Shown: piece by piece, positions 55,271 to 64,000 of the stretch | Layout of the letters: each line of letters opens with the position of its first letter | Numbering within the stretch: the first letter of the stretch is position 1 | Assembly (NCBI RefSeq): GCF_014647835.1 | Contig: NZ_BMPY01000010.1 | Location: 163,733 to 227,732 of the forward strand | DNA length: 64,000 nt | Origin: Microbispora rosea subsp. aerata | GTDB taxonomy: Bacteria; Actinomycetota; Actinomycetes; Streptosporangiales; Streptosporangiaceae | Direction: 5' to 3' | Notes under the pieces: generated by a model | Told to the model about the DNA's origin: nothing | Database searches by the model: none | Seen by the model: only the letters and a program-made list of their open reading frames with translations | Made by a program: the position numbers and the translations under genes

Positions 55271-55274
<4 letters not shown>
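54144..55274 (+). CDS. DUF4350 domain membrane protein
   Basis: 376 residues from ATG 54144 (ATGA overlap). An N-terminal membrane helix (WVALLAALVLGAAALPVLLT) is followed by the DUF4350 domain: LDPAGTSLDGGAALARLLEA, GVRVVRA, LLLVTEASFLDRGAAGRLAA. A second membrane helix lies near 250 (VFQLALAVAVVALWRGRRLG) and a cytoplasmic tail of about 110 residues closes the protein. The extracytoplasmic part resembles a DJ-1/PfpI-like fold of unknown role. Coupled to moxR by a GTGA overlap. Confidence 0.85.
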
Positions 55275-56230
<956 letters not shown>

Positions 56231-56237
56231 GGGCCGC

Positions 56238-57563
56238 GTGGCGCTGACCGGACGCGCGGGCCTGCTGGCCGCCCTCGCCGCGATCGTCGTGCTCCTCGCC
56301 CCCGAGCCCGGCCTCGTGGTGCTCGCCGCCGCGCTGGTGCTCTTCGCGCTCGTGGCGGCCGACCTGCTGCTCGCCGGCGACGTACGCGGGCTGCGGTTCC
56401 AGCGCGACGGCGACCGGCGGGTGCGGCTCGGGCAGTCGGCGGCGGTCGGGCTGGTGGTGGAGAACCCGGGCCGGCGGCGGGTGCGCGGCGTGCTGCGCGA
56501 CGCCTGGCAGCCCTCGGCCGGGGCCGCCGTGCGGCAGCAGGCCCTCGACGTGCCGCCCCGCGAGCGGCGGCGCCTGGTCACGACGCTGACCCCTGTCCGC
56601 AGGGGCGACCGGCGGGCCGTCGCCGTGACGGTCCGCGCGGCCGGGCCGCTGGGCCTGGCGGCGCGGCAGCGGACGTTCCACGTGCCGTGGACCGTGCGGG
56701 TGCTGCCGCCGTTCCTCAGCCGCAGGCACCTGCCGTCGAGGCTGGCCCGGCTGCGCGAGCTGGACGGCCTGCACCCGGCGATGGTGCGCGGCCAGGGCAC
56801 CGAGTTCGACTCGCTGCGCGAGTATGTGGTGGGCGACGACGTCCGCTCCATCGACTGGCGGGCGAGCGCCCGCAGCAACGACGTCGTCGTGCGCACCTGG
56901 CGGCCCGAGCGCGACCGCCGTGTGCTGATCGTGCTCGACACCGGCCGCACCTCGGCGGGCCGGGTGGGCGTGGCGCCGGTGCCCGGCTCCGGCCCCTCCG
57001 GGTGGCCCCGGCTGGACTGGTCGATGGACGCCGCGCTGCTGCTGGCCGCCCTCGCGGCGCGGGCCGGCGACCGCGTCGACTTCCTCGCCTACGACCGCGC
57101 CGTACGGGCCCAGGTGGCCGGCGCGCCGCGCACGGAGCTGCTGTCGTCGCTGGTGAACGCGATGGCGCCGATCGAGGCGGAGCTGGTCGAGGCCGACGCC
57201 GCCGGGATGGTGGCGGCCGTGCTGTCCAGGGCCAGGCGGCGCTGCCTGGTGGTGCTGCTGACCGACCTGAACGCGGCGGCCATGCGGGAGGGCCTGCTGC
57301 CCGTGCTGCCCAGCCTGTCGTCGCGGCACATGGTCGTGGTCGCCTCGGTCGCCGACCCGCGGGTGGCCGACATGGCCGCCGGGCGCGGCACCCCCGAGGC
57401 CGTCTACGACGCGGCCGCCGCCGAGCGGCTGCGCGGCGAACGGCGCGAGATCACCGCCGTGCTGCGCCGCCACGGCGTGGAGGTCGTGGACGCCCTGCCC
57501 GAGGAGGTGGCTCCGGCGCTCGCGGACGCCTACCTCGCGCTGAAGGCCGCCGGCCGGCTGTGA
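56238..57563 (+). CDS. DUF58 (VWA-like) protein, MoxR partner
   Basis: 441 residues from GTG 56238, 7 bp after moxR. Two N-terminal membrane segments (LLAALAAIVVLLAPEPGLVV, LAAALVLFALVAADLL), a beta domain, then the DUF58 signature TEFDSLREYVVGDDVRSIDW. A VWA-like region follows with LIVLDTGRTSAGR, where a full DxSxS metal site is not kept (D-T-G-R-T). Last gene of the five-gene operon; the convergent SpoIIM gene ends 6 bp away. Confidence 0.9.
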   Translation: MALTGRAGLLAALAAIVVLLAPEPGLVVLAAALVLFALVAADLLLAGDVRGLRFQRDGDRRVRLGQSAAVGLVVENPGRRRVRGVLRDAWQPSAGAAVRQQALDVPPRERRRLVTTLTPVRRGDRRAVAVTVRAAGPLGLAARQRTFHVPWTVRVLPPFLSRRHLPSRLARLRELDGLHPAMVRGQGTEFDSLREYVVGDDVRSIDWRASARSNDVVVRTWRPERDRRVLIVLDTGRTSAGRVGVAPVPGSGPSGWPRLDWSMDAALLLAALAARAGDRVDFLAYDRAVRAQVAGAPRTELLSSLVNAMAPIEAELVEADAAGMVAAVLSRARRRCLVVLLTDLNAAAMREGLLPVLPSLSSRHMVVVASVADPRVADMAAGRGTPEAVYDAAAAERLRGERREITAVLRRHGVEVVDALPEEVAPALADAYLALKAAGRL

Positions 57564-57569
57564 GCCCGC

Positions 57570-58562
57570 TCAGGCCGTGGGGGCGTGGTCGGGGGCCTGC
57601 TCGATGTCCCCCGTCTCGTTCGCGCGTTCCGCCCGGCGGCCGAAGACGATCACGTACGTGAGGAAGAGCGCCTCGGCGAACGCGCCGATCGAGATGCGCG
57701 CCCAGGTGGGCAGGCCCGAGGGGGTGACCCCCGCCTCGATGAGCCCGGAGACGAGCAGCACCACGATCAGGCCCAGCGCGACGCTCATCACGGCCCTGCC
57801 CTGCTCGGCCAGCGCCTCGCCGCGCCGCCTCGGGCCGGGGTCGATCACGGTCCAGCCCAGCCGCATCCCCGCGCCCGCCGCCAGGAAGACCGCGGTCAGC
57901 TCCAGCATGCCGTGCGGCAGGATCAGCCCCCAGAACACATCCGCCTTGTCGTGCGCGTGCATCAGGCCGCCCATGAGTCCCACGTTGGCCGCGTTCTGGA
58001 ACAGGATCCAGGGAATCGGCAGGCCGAGCAGGATCGCCGAGACGACGACCTGCATGGACACCCAGGCGTTGTTCACCCACACGTGACCGGCGAACGACAG
58101 GGCCGGGTTCTCCGAGTAGTAGTCGGCGAAGTCGTGCTCGACGATCTGGCGGATCTCCTCGGGTGTGCCGATCGCGCTCTGCACGGCGGGGTCGCGCGCC
58201 ACCCACACCCCCACGACGTACGCGACCGCGAGCGAGGCCGCGGTGGCCCCGATCCACCACCGGCGCGCCCGGTAGGCCACCACGGGGAACGACACGGTGA
58301 AGAACCGGGCGACCTCCCGCCAGGCCGGGCTGTGCGCGCCGGTGACGGCCGTACGCGCCCGCGCCACCAGCGACGACAGGCGTCCGACGAGAATGGCGTC
58401 GGACGACCCCGACCGCACGATGGACAGGTGGGTCGCCGCCCGCTGGTAGAGCTCGACCAGCTCGTCGACCTCCGCGCCGCGCAGCCTGCGCTGCCGCCGT
58501 ACGAGATCGTCCAACCGGTCCCAGGACGGCTTGTTCGCGGCGACGAACGCATCGATGTCCAC
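57570..58562 (-). CDS. Stage II sporulation protein M-like membrane protein
   Basis: 330 residues from GTG 58562 (MDIDAFVAANKPSWDRLDDL), where the family begins; AGGG lies upstream. The N-terminal 100 residues are a helical cytoplasmic domain (LRGAEVDELVELYQRAATHL, LVGRLSSLVARAR). Five or so membrane helices follow, with ADYYSENPALSFAGHVWVNN, ILPHGMLELTAVFLAAGAGM and a last helix before VIVFGRRAERAN. SpoIIM takes part in engulfment in Bacillus; in actinomycetes a general envelope role is likelier. Divergent from the RDD gene, a common pairing. Confidence 0.9.
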   Translation of the reverse strand: MDIDAFVAANKPSWDRLDDLVRRQRRLRGAEVDELVELYQRAATHLSIVRSGSSDAILVGRLSSLVARARTAVTGAHSPAWREVARFFTVSFPVVAYRARRWWIGATAASLAVAYVVGVWVARDPAVQSAIGTPEEIRQIVEHDFADYYSENPALSFAGHVWVNNAWVSMQVVVSAILLGLPIPWILFQNAANVGLMGGLMHAHDKADVFWGLILPHGMLELTAVFLAAGAGMRLGWTVIDPGPRRRGEALAEQGRAVMSVALGLIVVLLVSGLIEAGVTPSGLPTWARISIGAFAEALFLTYVIVFGRRAERANETGDIEQAPDHAPTA

Positions 58563-58668
58563 GATCGGGACCCTATCGGCGAAGGCCGCGAGACGCGCGG
58601 CGTAGGCGGCGGATGCGCACCGCGACCGCCGTGCCGCGGGCGGGTGGTCGGACAGTAGGGTGCCCAGT

Positions 58669-59670
58669 GTGTCCGAAGTCGTGACCGGCGAGGCGGTCGT
58701 CGTCGAGGTCCGCATCGCCCAGCTCTCCAGCCGCGCCCTGGCCTTCCTCATCGACTGGGCCGTCCAGTGGTCCCTGATGATTCTGGCGTTCCTGCTGGTC
58801 ACGCGGGCGTCCCTGGTGACCGACGACTCGCTGGCCACCGGGCTGCTCATCCTGTTCGTCGTGCTGGTCACGGTGGGCTACCCGGTCGCGTTCGAGACGC
58901 TCAGCAGGGGCCGCTCGCTCGGCAAGCTCGCCCTCGGCCTGCGGGTGGTGAGCGACGACGGCGGGCCGGAGCGCTTCCGGCAGGCGCTGTTTCGCGGGCT
59001 CGCCGGATTTGTGGAGTTCTGGACGTTCTTCGGCGCCCCGGCGCTCATCACCTCGCTGGTGAACCAGCGCGGCAAGCGCCTCGGGGACGTGTTCGCCGGG
59101 ACGACCGTCATCGGGGAGCGCGCGCCGCGCCAGGATCCGCCGCCGCAGATGCCTCCCGGGCTCGCGCCGTGGGCCGCGACGCTGGAGCTTTCCGGGCTGA
59201 CCGACGACCTGGCCAACCTCGCGCGGCAGTACCTGTCCCGCTGGCATCAGCTCAGTCCCCCGGTGCGCGACGAGATGGGGCTGCGGGTGGCCGGTCAGGT
59301 CAGCGCGCGGGTGGCGCCGCCGCCCCCGCCCGGCGTTCCGCCGTACGCCTACCTGGCGGCCGTACTGGCCGAACGCAGGCGGCGCGAGGAGATGCGGCTC
59401 GCCCGGGTCTCTTCCACGCCCCCGCCATACGGCCCGCAGGGGCACGGCGGACAGGAGTACGGCGGGCAGGGGCCTGGTGTGCCCGGCTACGGCCCGCACG
59501 GCTACAGCGGACAGGGGCACGGCCCGCACGGCTACGGCGAGCAGGGGCCCGGCCCGCAGGGGCACGGTGTGCCCGGCTATGGGGTGCCCGCGCCGCCTCC
59601 GCCGAGGCGACCGGAACCGCCGCGCGGGGATGCCCCGCCGACACCGGGCGGGTTTGTTCCGCCCGTGTAG
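58669..59670 (+). CDS. RDD family membrane protein with Gly/Pro/His-rich tail
   Basis: 333 residues from GTG 58669, which has TAGGG about 9 bp upstream; GTG 58660 is the alternative. The RDD domain has SSRALAFLIDWAVQWSLMIL, FETLSRGRSLGKLALGLRVV and FAGTTVIGER, with four membrane helices. After residue 235 the chain is a repetitive cytoplasmic tail of GYG/GPHG/GQG units (for example GYGPHGYSGQGHGPHGYGEQ) and Pro-rich ends. Such tails are variable and likely disordered. RDD proteins are putative transporters or ion antiporters. It diverges from the SpoIIM gene by 106 bp. Confidence 0.88.
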   Translation: MSEVVTGEAVVVEVRIAQLSSRALAFLIDWAVQWSLMILAFLLVTRASLVTDDSLATGLLILFVVLVTVGYPVAFETLSRGRSLGKLALGLRVVSDDGGPERFRQALFRGLAGFVEFWTFFGAPALITSLVNQRGKRLGDVFAGTTVIGERAPRQDPPPQMPPGLAPWAATLELSGLTDDLANLARQYLSRWHQLSPPVRDEMGLRVAGQVSARVAPPPPPGVPPYAYLAAVLAERRRREEMRLARVSSTPPPYGPQGHGGQEYGGQGPGVPGYGPHGYSGQGHGPHGYGEQGPGPQGHGVPGYGVPAPPPPRRPEPPRGDAPPTPGGFVPPV

Positions 59671-59683
59671 GAGTCTCCGGCGA

Positions 59684-59938
59684 ATGCCGCCCGTCGCGAG
59701 CGTGGATCCAGGTGGATGCATCGCAAGGCCGGGGAGGAGCCCATAGCGGAGCTGCGGGCGACTCCGGGCCCCGCGGAGATCGTGAGCCCGCGAGCGATCT
59801 TCATGGGCAGGGCGAGAACGCGGCGAGGCGCCGCCCGAGGGCCACCGCGACGGCCGCCGCCCGGGCACGGCTCACCGCGGGCGTCGCGGCGAGCAGCCGG
59901 GTGGCCGTGTCCGGCAGGGCTTGATCTGTCAGACACGA
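59684..59938 (+). repeat. Dispersed repeat, copy 1 (longer form)
   Basis: Begins ATGCCGCCCGTCGCGAGCGT 13 bp after the RDD stop and ends GTCAGACACG. It shares with copy 2 (62335-62502) the blocks GGATCC(A/G)GG, a CTCCGGGCCCCGCGGAG hairpin core, GCGAG and GAACGCGG/CAACGCGG-type segments, and the closing CAGGGCTTGA...GTCAGACACG. It has about 85 extra bp. Non-coding. Confidence 0.75.
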
Positions 59939-60010
59939 CCCAGGTGTGAACCCGGATGCGGCGGGCGGCTGTGGTGACCGCAGGTCGTGGGGCGAACCTG
60001 TAGTGGGGTT

Positions 60011-60064
60011 GAGGCGGGCATCGCCGGCGCGGGAGGGAGAGACCGCGCCGGAGGTGCCCGCCTC
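60011..60064 (-). terminator. Terminator after the LVIVD-repeat gene
   Basis: A two-part stem: GAGGCGGGCA with TGCCCGCCTC, and inside it GCCGGCGCGG with CCGCGCCGG, around the loop GAGGGAGAGA. It lies 14 bp downstream of the minus-strand stop. No U-tract. Confidence 0.75.
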
Positions 60065-60077
60065 CGTTTCCGTGGGG

Positions 60078-61478
60078 TCAGTGCCTGCCGTGCTCGCGGT
60101 ACGAGCTCTGGCTCTGCACGTTGAGGATGTCCATCTTCACGCTCTGGGCCTGGTTCGTACGCGGGTCGTTGATCCGCAGGACGTCGAGGCCCTTGTTGAA
60201 GTCACTGCCGTAGATGTAGCCGTTGTAGTAGTAGGCCGACCAGAAACCGCCGCTCAGCGGCTGCGACCACGCGCCGCGGTCGAAGTAGCCGATCTCCTGC
60301 GGGTGCGCGGAGTCGGTGAAGTCCCAGATCGAGACGCCGCCCTGGTACCACGCCTGCACCATGATGTCGCGGCCCTTCACCGGGATCAGCGAGCCGTTGT
60401 GCGCGACGCAGTTCTCCGTGTCGGCCTGGTAGCGGCCGATCTTGAAGTAGCTCCGGAACACCAGCTTGTTGCCTGGGGTGATGTCGTAGACGGCGTTCGC
60501 GCCGCGGTTGGGGCCGATCGCCTCGTTGCAGGTGGCCGCGCCGCCGCCGCCGAGCTCGTCGGTGAACACCACCTTGGTGCCCGCGTTGTTGAACGTCGCC
60601 GAGTGCCAGAAGGCGAAGTTCTCGTCGTCGCGGACCACGTCGATGACCTTGGGGTGCTCGGGGTCGCGGATGTCCATCAGGATGCCGTCACCCATGCAGG
60701 CGCCCGCGGCCAGGCCCTTCTCGGGGTAGGCGGTGATGTCGTGGCATCCGGTCGTCGCGGATGTGCCGTTGGGGTAGGACTGCCCGTCGCCCGGGTTGCC
60801 GCCGTCCGGGAACAGCACCGGCGTCGCCACGACCGACGCGGCGGTGGGGTTCTGCAGCGGGACCTTGATGATGGAGATCAGGTCGTGCGGCGGCCGGCAG
60901 TCGGGGAAGGCCGCCGACGGGGCGTAGGAGGAGACGTAGATGTAGACGTTCTTGCCGTGCTTGTCCGGCACGAGGGTGTGCGTGTGGGACCCGCAGTTCG
61001 TCTCCACCGACTTGATGTACTTCGGGTTCGACTTGTCGCTGACGTCGAAGATGCGCACGCCCTCCCACGACTCCTTGACCGACGCCGACTGGCTGGTGCT
61101 GGAGCACGAGTCGTCGTTGCGGGAGGAGTCGACGGACCCGAACAGCAGGTTGCCGTACACGGACATGTCCATCTGGGAGCCGGGGCAGACCACCGAGCTC
61201 ACGACCGTCGGCCGCTTGGGGTTCTTGATGTCGACGATCGTGAACCCGCCGTAGTTGCCGACGTAGGCGTAGTCGCCCTGGAAGGCGATGTCGGTGTTGA
61301 TGGTGCCGGCCAGGGCGGCCGGGGTCGGCACGTTGGCGACGTGCGTGACGTTGGGACTCATGGCGACCGCGTCGGGCGGCAGCACGTCGGCGGCCTGCGC
61401 GGGACCCGCGGACAGAGCCATGACGACCGCCGCTCCTGCCGCGGCCAGCGCTCGACCGCTGCGGCGTAAGGTGAACAA
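60078..61478 (-). CDS. Secreted LVIVD-repeat (beta-propeller) protein
   Basis: 466 residues from TTG 61478 (MFTLRRSGRALAAAGAAVVM), preferred because GAGGAGG lies eight bases upstream and it opens directly on the signal peptide; ATGs at 61508 and 61526 lie upstream of that site. Cleavage is likely after AQA. The mature chain has LVIVD-type blades: GDYAYVGNYGGFTIVDIKNP, VRIFDVSDKSNPKYI, ILMDIRDPEHPKVIDVVR, VSIWDFTDSAHPQEIGYFDR. Several Cys suggest disulfides. Probably an exported beta-propeller for surface binding; function unknown. It is transcribed alone, with a good promoter at 61535-61563. Confidence 0.88.
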   Translation of the reverse strand: MFTLRRSGRALAAAGAAVVMALSAGPAQAADVLPPDAVAMSPNVTHVANVPTPAALAGTINTDIAFQGDYAYVGNYGGFTIVDIKNPKRPTVVSSVVCPGSQMDMSVYGNLLFGSVDSSRNDDSCSSTSQSASVKESWEGVRIFDVSDKSNPKYIKSVETNCGSHTHTLVPDKHGKNVYIYVSSYAPSAAFPDCRPPHDLISIIKVPLQNPTAASVVATPVLFPDGGNPGDGQSYPNGTSATTGCHDITAYPEKGLAAGACMGDGILMDIRDPEHPKVIDVVRDDENFAFWHSATFNNAGTKVVFTDELGGGGAATCNEAIGPNRGANAVYDITPGNKLVFRSYFKIGRYQADTENCVAHNGSLIPVKGRDIMVQAWYQGGVSIWDFTDSAHPQEIGYFDRGAWSQPLSGGFWSAYYYNGYIYGSDFNKGLDVLRINDPRTNQAQSVKMDILNVQSQSSYREHGRH

Positions 61479-61534
61479 CTCCCCGTCCTCCTCATATAAG
61501 AGGGACATAAATGATCGAATCGTCACTTTTGACG

Positions 61535-61563
61535 ATTGTTTTGGCTAGTCGTCAATGTGTCAA
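61535..61563 (-). promoter_or_regulatory. Promoter of the LVIVD-repeat gene with nearby dyad
   Basis: On the minus strand, consensus TTGACA (61558-61563), 17-bp spacer, AACAAT (61535-61540, 4 of 6). Just downstream, CGTCACTTTTGACG (61521-61534) is a 5+5 inverted repeat with a 4-base centre that could be an operator. Confidence 0.6.
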
Positions 61564-61644
61564 TAAAACTGTCACTTGGCGCTCTTTGCCATGATGCTCG
61601 CGCCGGGTTAGCGTCATCCACACGCTCCGTGAGGAGGAGGCCGC

Positions 61645-62295
61645 GTGCGGGTCGCACGAGCAAGCAGGGTGCGGGTGGCACTGACGTCGTTGATCGGCGC
61701 CGCCGTTCTCTTGACCGGCTGTTCCCAGGACGTACGCGCGAGCGAGCCGGCGTCCACCGCCCCCGTGATCGCGCCCGGCCGGCCCGGGGAGGAGGCCAGG
61801 ACCCTCAGCCCCGCCGAGGCGGCCACCGCGGTCCCCTCCCCCTCGATCAACGCGGCCGACGTCCGGTACGTCCAAGACATGATCATCCACCACAGGCAGG
61901 CGCTGGACATGGCGGTCCTGGCGCCCTCGCGGGCCTCGTCGGCCAAGCTCAAGGCGCTCGCGGCCCGCATCCAGGCTGTGCAGGGGCCGGAGATCAAGGC
62001 CATGACCTCCTGGCTGGACCGGGAGCGTCTCCCCCGGCCCGATCACCACGCGAGCCACGACGGCATGCCGGGCATGGCCACCCCGGAGCAGATGGAGCGG
62101 CTCAGGGCGGCGTCCGGCCCGGAGTTCGACAGCCTGTTCATCCAGCTCATGATCGCCCACCACGAGGGGGCGATCACGATGGCGACGCGGGCGCTGACCG
62201 ACGGCTCTCACCTCACCGTGGAGCAGTGGGCCACCGACCTGATCGCCGAGCAGACCGCCGAGATCCGCCGCATGCGGGCGCTGCAAGGGGCCTGA
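61645..62295 (+). CDS. DUF305 lipoprotein
   Basis: 216 residues from GTG 61645 with GAGGAGG upstream. Lipobox LLTGC (Cys26), then a disordered linker to about 70. The ferritin-like DUF305 domain has FVQDMIIHHRQALDMA-type helix (YVQDMIIHHRQALDMAVLAP), a His/Met-rich middle (HHASHDGMPGMATPEQM), and the second IQLMIAHHEGAITMA. The paired HH motifs with Met suggest metal, possibly copper, binding. Anchored on the outer face of the membrane. Divergent from the LVIVD gene. Confidence 0.92.
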   Translation: MRVARASRVRVALTSLIGAAVLLTGCSQDVRASEPASTAPVIAPGRPGEEARTLSPAEAATAVPSPSINAADVRYVQDMIIHHRQALDMAVLAPSRASSAKLKALAARIQAVQGPEIKAMTSWLDRERLPRPDHHASHDGMPGMATPEQMERLRAASGPEFDSLFIQLMIAHHEGAITMATRALTDGSHLTVEQWATDLIAEQTAEIRRMRALQGA

Positions 62296-62334
62296 CGCCA
62301 CGCCGGTCGGGGAGTGCCGGCCAGATGCCGCCCG

Positions 62335-62502
62335 TCGCGAGCGCGGATCCGGGCGGATGCGTCCCGAGGCCGACAACGGCGTTACCGGCGGCTCCGGGCC
62401 CCGCGGAGATCGCGAGCCTGCGAGGCAATCATCGCGGGCGGGGCGGCAACGCGGTGAGACGCCACCTCGGCCGCGCGCAGCAGGGCTTGACCGTCAGACA
62501 CG
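62335..62502 (+). repeat. Dispersed repeat, copy 2
   Basis: Begins ATGCCGCCCGTCGCGAGCGC 39 bp after the DUF305 stop and ends GTCAGACACG, 3 bp before the SAH hydrolase stop. Same order of blocks as copy 1 at 59684-59938 but shorter. Contains the CTCCGGGCCCCGCGGAG hairpin. Both copies lie after a plus-strand gene and before a minus-strand gene end, in the same orientation. Confidence 0.75.
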
Positions 62503-62504
62503 GC

Positions 62505-63761
62505 CTAGGAGCCGAGGCGCCAGGAGTGGAGATATTCCTCCTGCTCGGAGGTGAGCGTGTCGATCGAGATCCCGGCCGCCGCCAGCTTCAGGCGGGCCAC
62601 CTCGGCGTCGATGTCGGCCGGGACGTCGTACACGCCGGGCGAGAGCCGGTCCGACTCCCGCACCAGCCAGGCGACGGCGAGCGCCTGGGCGGAGAACGAC
62701 ATGTCCATCACGGCGGCCGGGTGGCCCTCCGCTGCGGTCAGGTTCACCAGACGGCCCTCGGCGAGCAGCAGCAGCCTGCGGCCGTCCTCCAGGACGTACT
62801 CGTCGGTGTTGGGCCGGATGCCGAAGCGCACCTCGCGCGCCATCTCCTCCAGGGCGCGCACGTCGATCTCGACGTCGAAATGGCCCGCGTTCGCGAGGAT
62901 CGCACCGTCCTTCATGACGGCCATGTGCTCGGCGCGGATGACGTCGCGGTTGCCGGTGACGGTCACGAACACGTCGCCGGCCCGCGCGGCCTCGCCCATC
63001 GGCCGCACGTCGTAGCCCTGCAGGGCGGCGTCGAGGGCCTTGACCGGGTCGATCTCGGTGACGACGACCCGCGCGCCGAGACCCTTGGCCCGCTCCGCGA
63101 CGCCCCGGCCGCAGAAGCCGAAGCCCGCCACGACCACGGTGCGGCCCGCGAGCAGGACGTTGGTGGCCCGCATGATGCCGTCGAGCGTCGACTGGCCGGT
63201 GCCGTACCGGTTGTCGAACATCCGCTTGGTGCGGGTGTCGTTCACCGCGATCATCGGGAAGCGCAGCGCGTTCTCCGCGGCCATCTGGCGCAGCCGGATG
63301 ATCCCGGTCGTGGTCGCCTCGCAGCCGCCGACCACGCCGCCGAGGAGCTCGACCCGCTCGGTGTGCAGGGTGTTGACCAGGTCGCATCCGTCGTCGAGCA
63401 CGACGTTGGGCGCGATGTCGAGCGCCTGGTGGATGTGCCGGTAGTAGGTCGCCCGGTCCACCCCGGCGCGGGCGTGCACGGCGATGCCGTACGTCCGCAG
63501 CGCCTCGGCGACGTCGTCCTGCGTGGACAGGGGGTTGGACGCGGCCAGGGCGATCTCGGCGCCGCCCTCGCGCAGCGCCCCGAGGAGCACCGCCGTCTCG
63601 GCGGTGACGTGCATGCAGGCGGCGACGCGCAGGCCGTCCAGCGGCCGGTCGGCCCCGAAACCGGCGCCGACCGCCCGGAGGACCGGCATCGACCGGGCCG
63701 CCCACTCGATGCGCCGCTCCCCGGCCTCCGCCATGTCCGCCGCGATATCAGGCTGAGTCAC
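62505..63761 (-). CDS. S-adenosylhomocysteine hydrolase, short form
   Basis: 418 residues from GTG 63761 with GGGAGG upstream. NAD-binding Rossmann motif VVVAGFGFCGRGVAERAKGL, substrate region CMHVTAETAVLLGALREGGA, catalytic segment FPMIAVNDTRTKRMFDNRYG and ILANAGHFDVEID. The chain lacks the roughly 40-residue insertion and the C-terminal PDHYRY tail of classical bacterial enzymes, as in archaeal and Thermotoga forms. It hydrolyses S-adenosylhomocysteine to adenosine and homocysteine. A second, classical homologue ends 56 bp to its right on the same strand. The short form may have another substrate, such as a related nucleoside thioether. Confidence 0.88.
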   Translation of the reverse strand: MTQPDIAADMAEAGERRIEWAARSMPVLRAVGAGFGADRPLDGLRVAACMHVTAETAVLLGALREGGAEIALAASNPLSTQDDVAEALRTYGIAVHARAGVDRATYYRHIHQALDIAPNVVLDDGCDLVNTLHTERVELLGGVVGGCEATTTGIIRLRQMAAENALRFPMIAVNDTRTKRMFDNRYGTGQSTLDGIMRATNVLLAGRTVVVAGFGFCGRGVAERAKGLGARVVVTEIDPVKALDAALQGYDVRPMGEAARAGDVFVTVTGNRDVIRAEHMAVMKDGAILANAGHFDVEIDVRALEEMAREVRFGIRPNTDEYVLEDGRRLLLLAEGRLVNLTAAEGHPAAVMDMSFSAQALAVAWLVRESDRLSPGVYDVPADIDAEVARLKLAAAGISIDTLTSEQEEYLHSWRLGS

Positions 63762-63816
63762 GCCGTCTGCCTCCCGGCCGGGGGCGCGGGCCGGGCCCGC
63801 GCCCCCGGGTCGCCCG

Positions 63817-64000
<184 letters not shown>

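Overview
The window is very GC-rich, uses GTG and TTG starts freely, and carries actinobacterial markers (mtrA-mtrB-lpqB, a DasR-type GntR regulator with dre palindromes, an Rv3235-like gene beside secA, 13E12/DUF222-HNH and DUF6912 proteins). A filamentous actinomycete of the Streptosporangiales is the best guess; the genus cannot be fixed from sequence alone. No rRNA, tRNA, CRISPR array or intact insertion sequence was seen.

Left part (1-9.1 kb): a truncated dihydrofolate-reductase-like gene divergent from an HxlR regulator, a decayed Phd antitoxin, an AAA ATPase with a PD-(D/E)XK-like C-terminus and a perfect 46-bp palindrome at its start, acetoacetyl-CoA synthetase, a DUF222-HNH protein, and a HAD protein lacking the usual nucleophile Asp. 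From 9.5 to 20.4 kb lies a large secreted module: a three-LamG protein, an RHS-repeat protein of about 2070 residues with a glycine-zipper C-terminus, and a three-helix membrane protein that is the likely immunity partner. After two HAD phosphatases and a DUF6912 protein comes a second, smaller effector-like cassette (22.4-24.8 kb): double-YbaB protein, EspC/WXG-like protein, putative effector, small acidic protein.

24.8-33.1 kb is an amino-sugar block. A GH3 hexosaminidase lipoprotein sits beside a PTS locus: SIS deaminase, EIIB, EIIA, HAD phosphatase, HPr and EI run one way, a DasR/NagR regulator and EIIC run the other way. Two dre-type palindromes tie the regulator to both promoters. Together the genes release, import, phosphorylate and deaminate (N-acetyl)glucosamine.

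33.2-59.7 kb is mostly conserved core: Rv3235-like, secA, a small membrane protein, a YcaQ-like protein, a NarL-type response regulator, hpf, comF, lpqB, mtrB, mtrA, then a membrane protein-DUF4129-DUF4350-MoxR-DUF58 operon, SpoIIM and RDD proteins. Between the response regulator and hpf, a block of about 6.4 kb (39.2-45.6 kb) interrupts this order. It holds a WXG100-like protein, a divergent DUF1023 alpha/beta-hydrolase with Ser-Asp-His residues in place, and six tandem paralogous lipoproteins. Exact 2026-bp distances (gene 1 to 4, and gene 2 to 5) show that a multi-gene block was duplicated. The most economical reading is a type VII-associated lipolytic effector with an amplified array of lipoprotein immunity factors; it is the most interesting system here.

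The right end (59.7-64 kb) has a secreted LVIVD-repeat protein and a DUF305 lipoprotein, each near a copy of a short dispersed repeat, and two different S-adenosylhomocysteine hydrolases in tandem, the second cut by the window edge.
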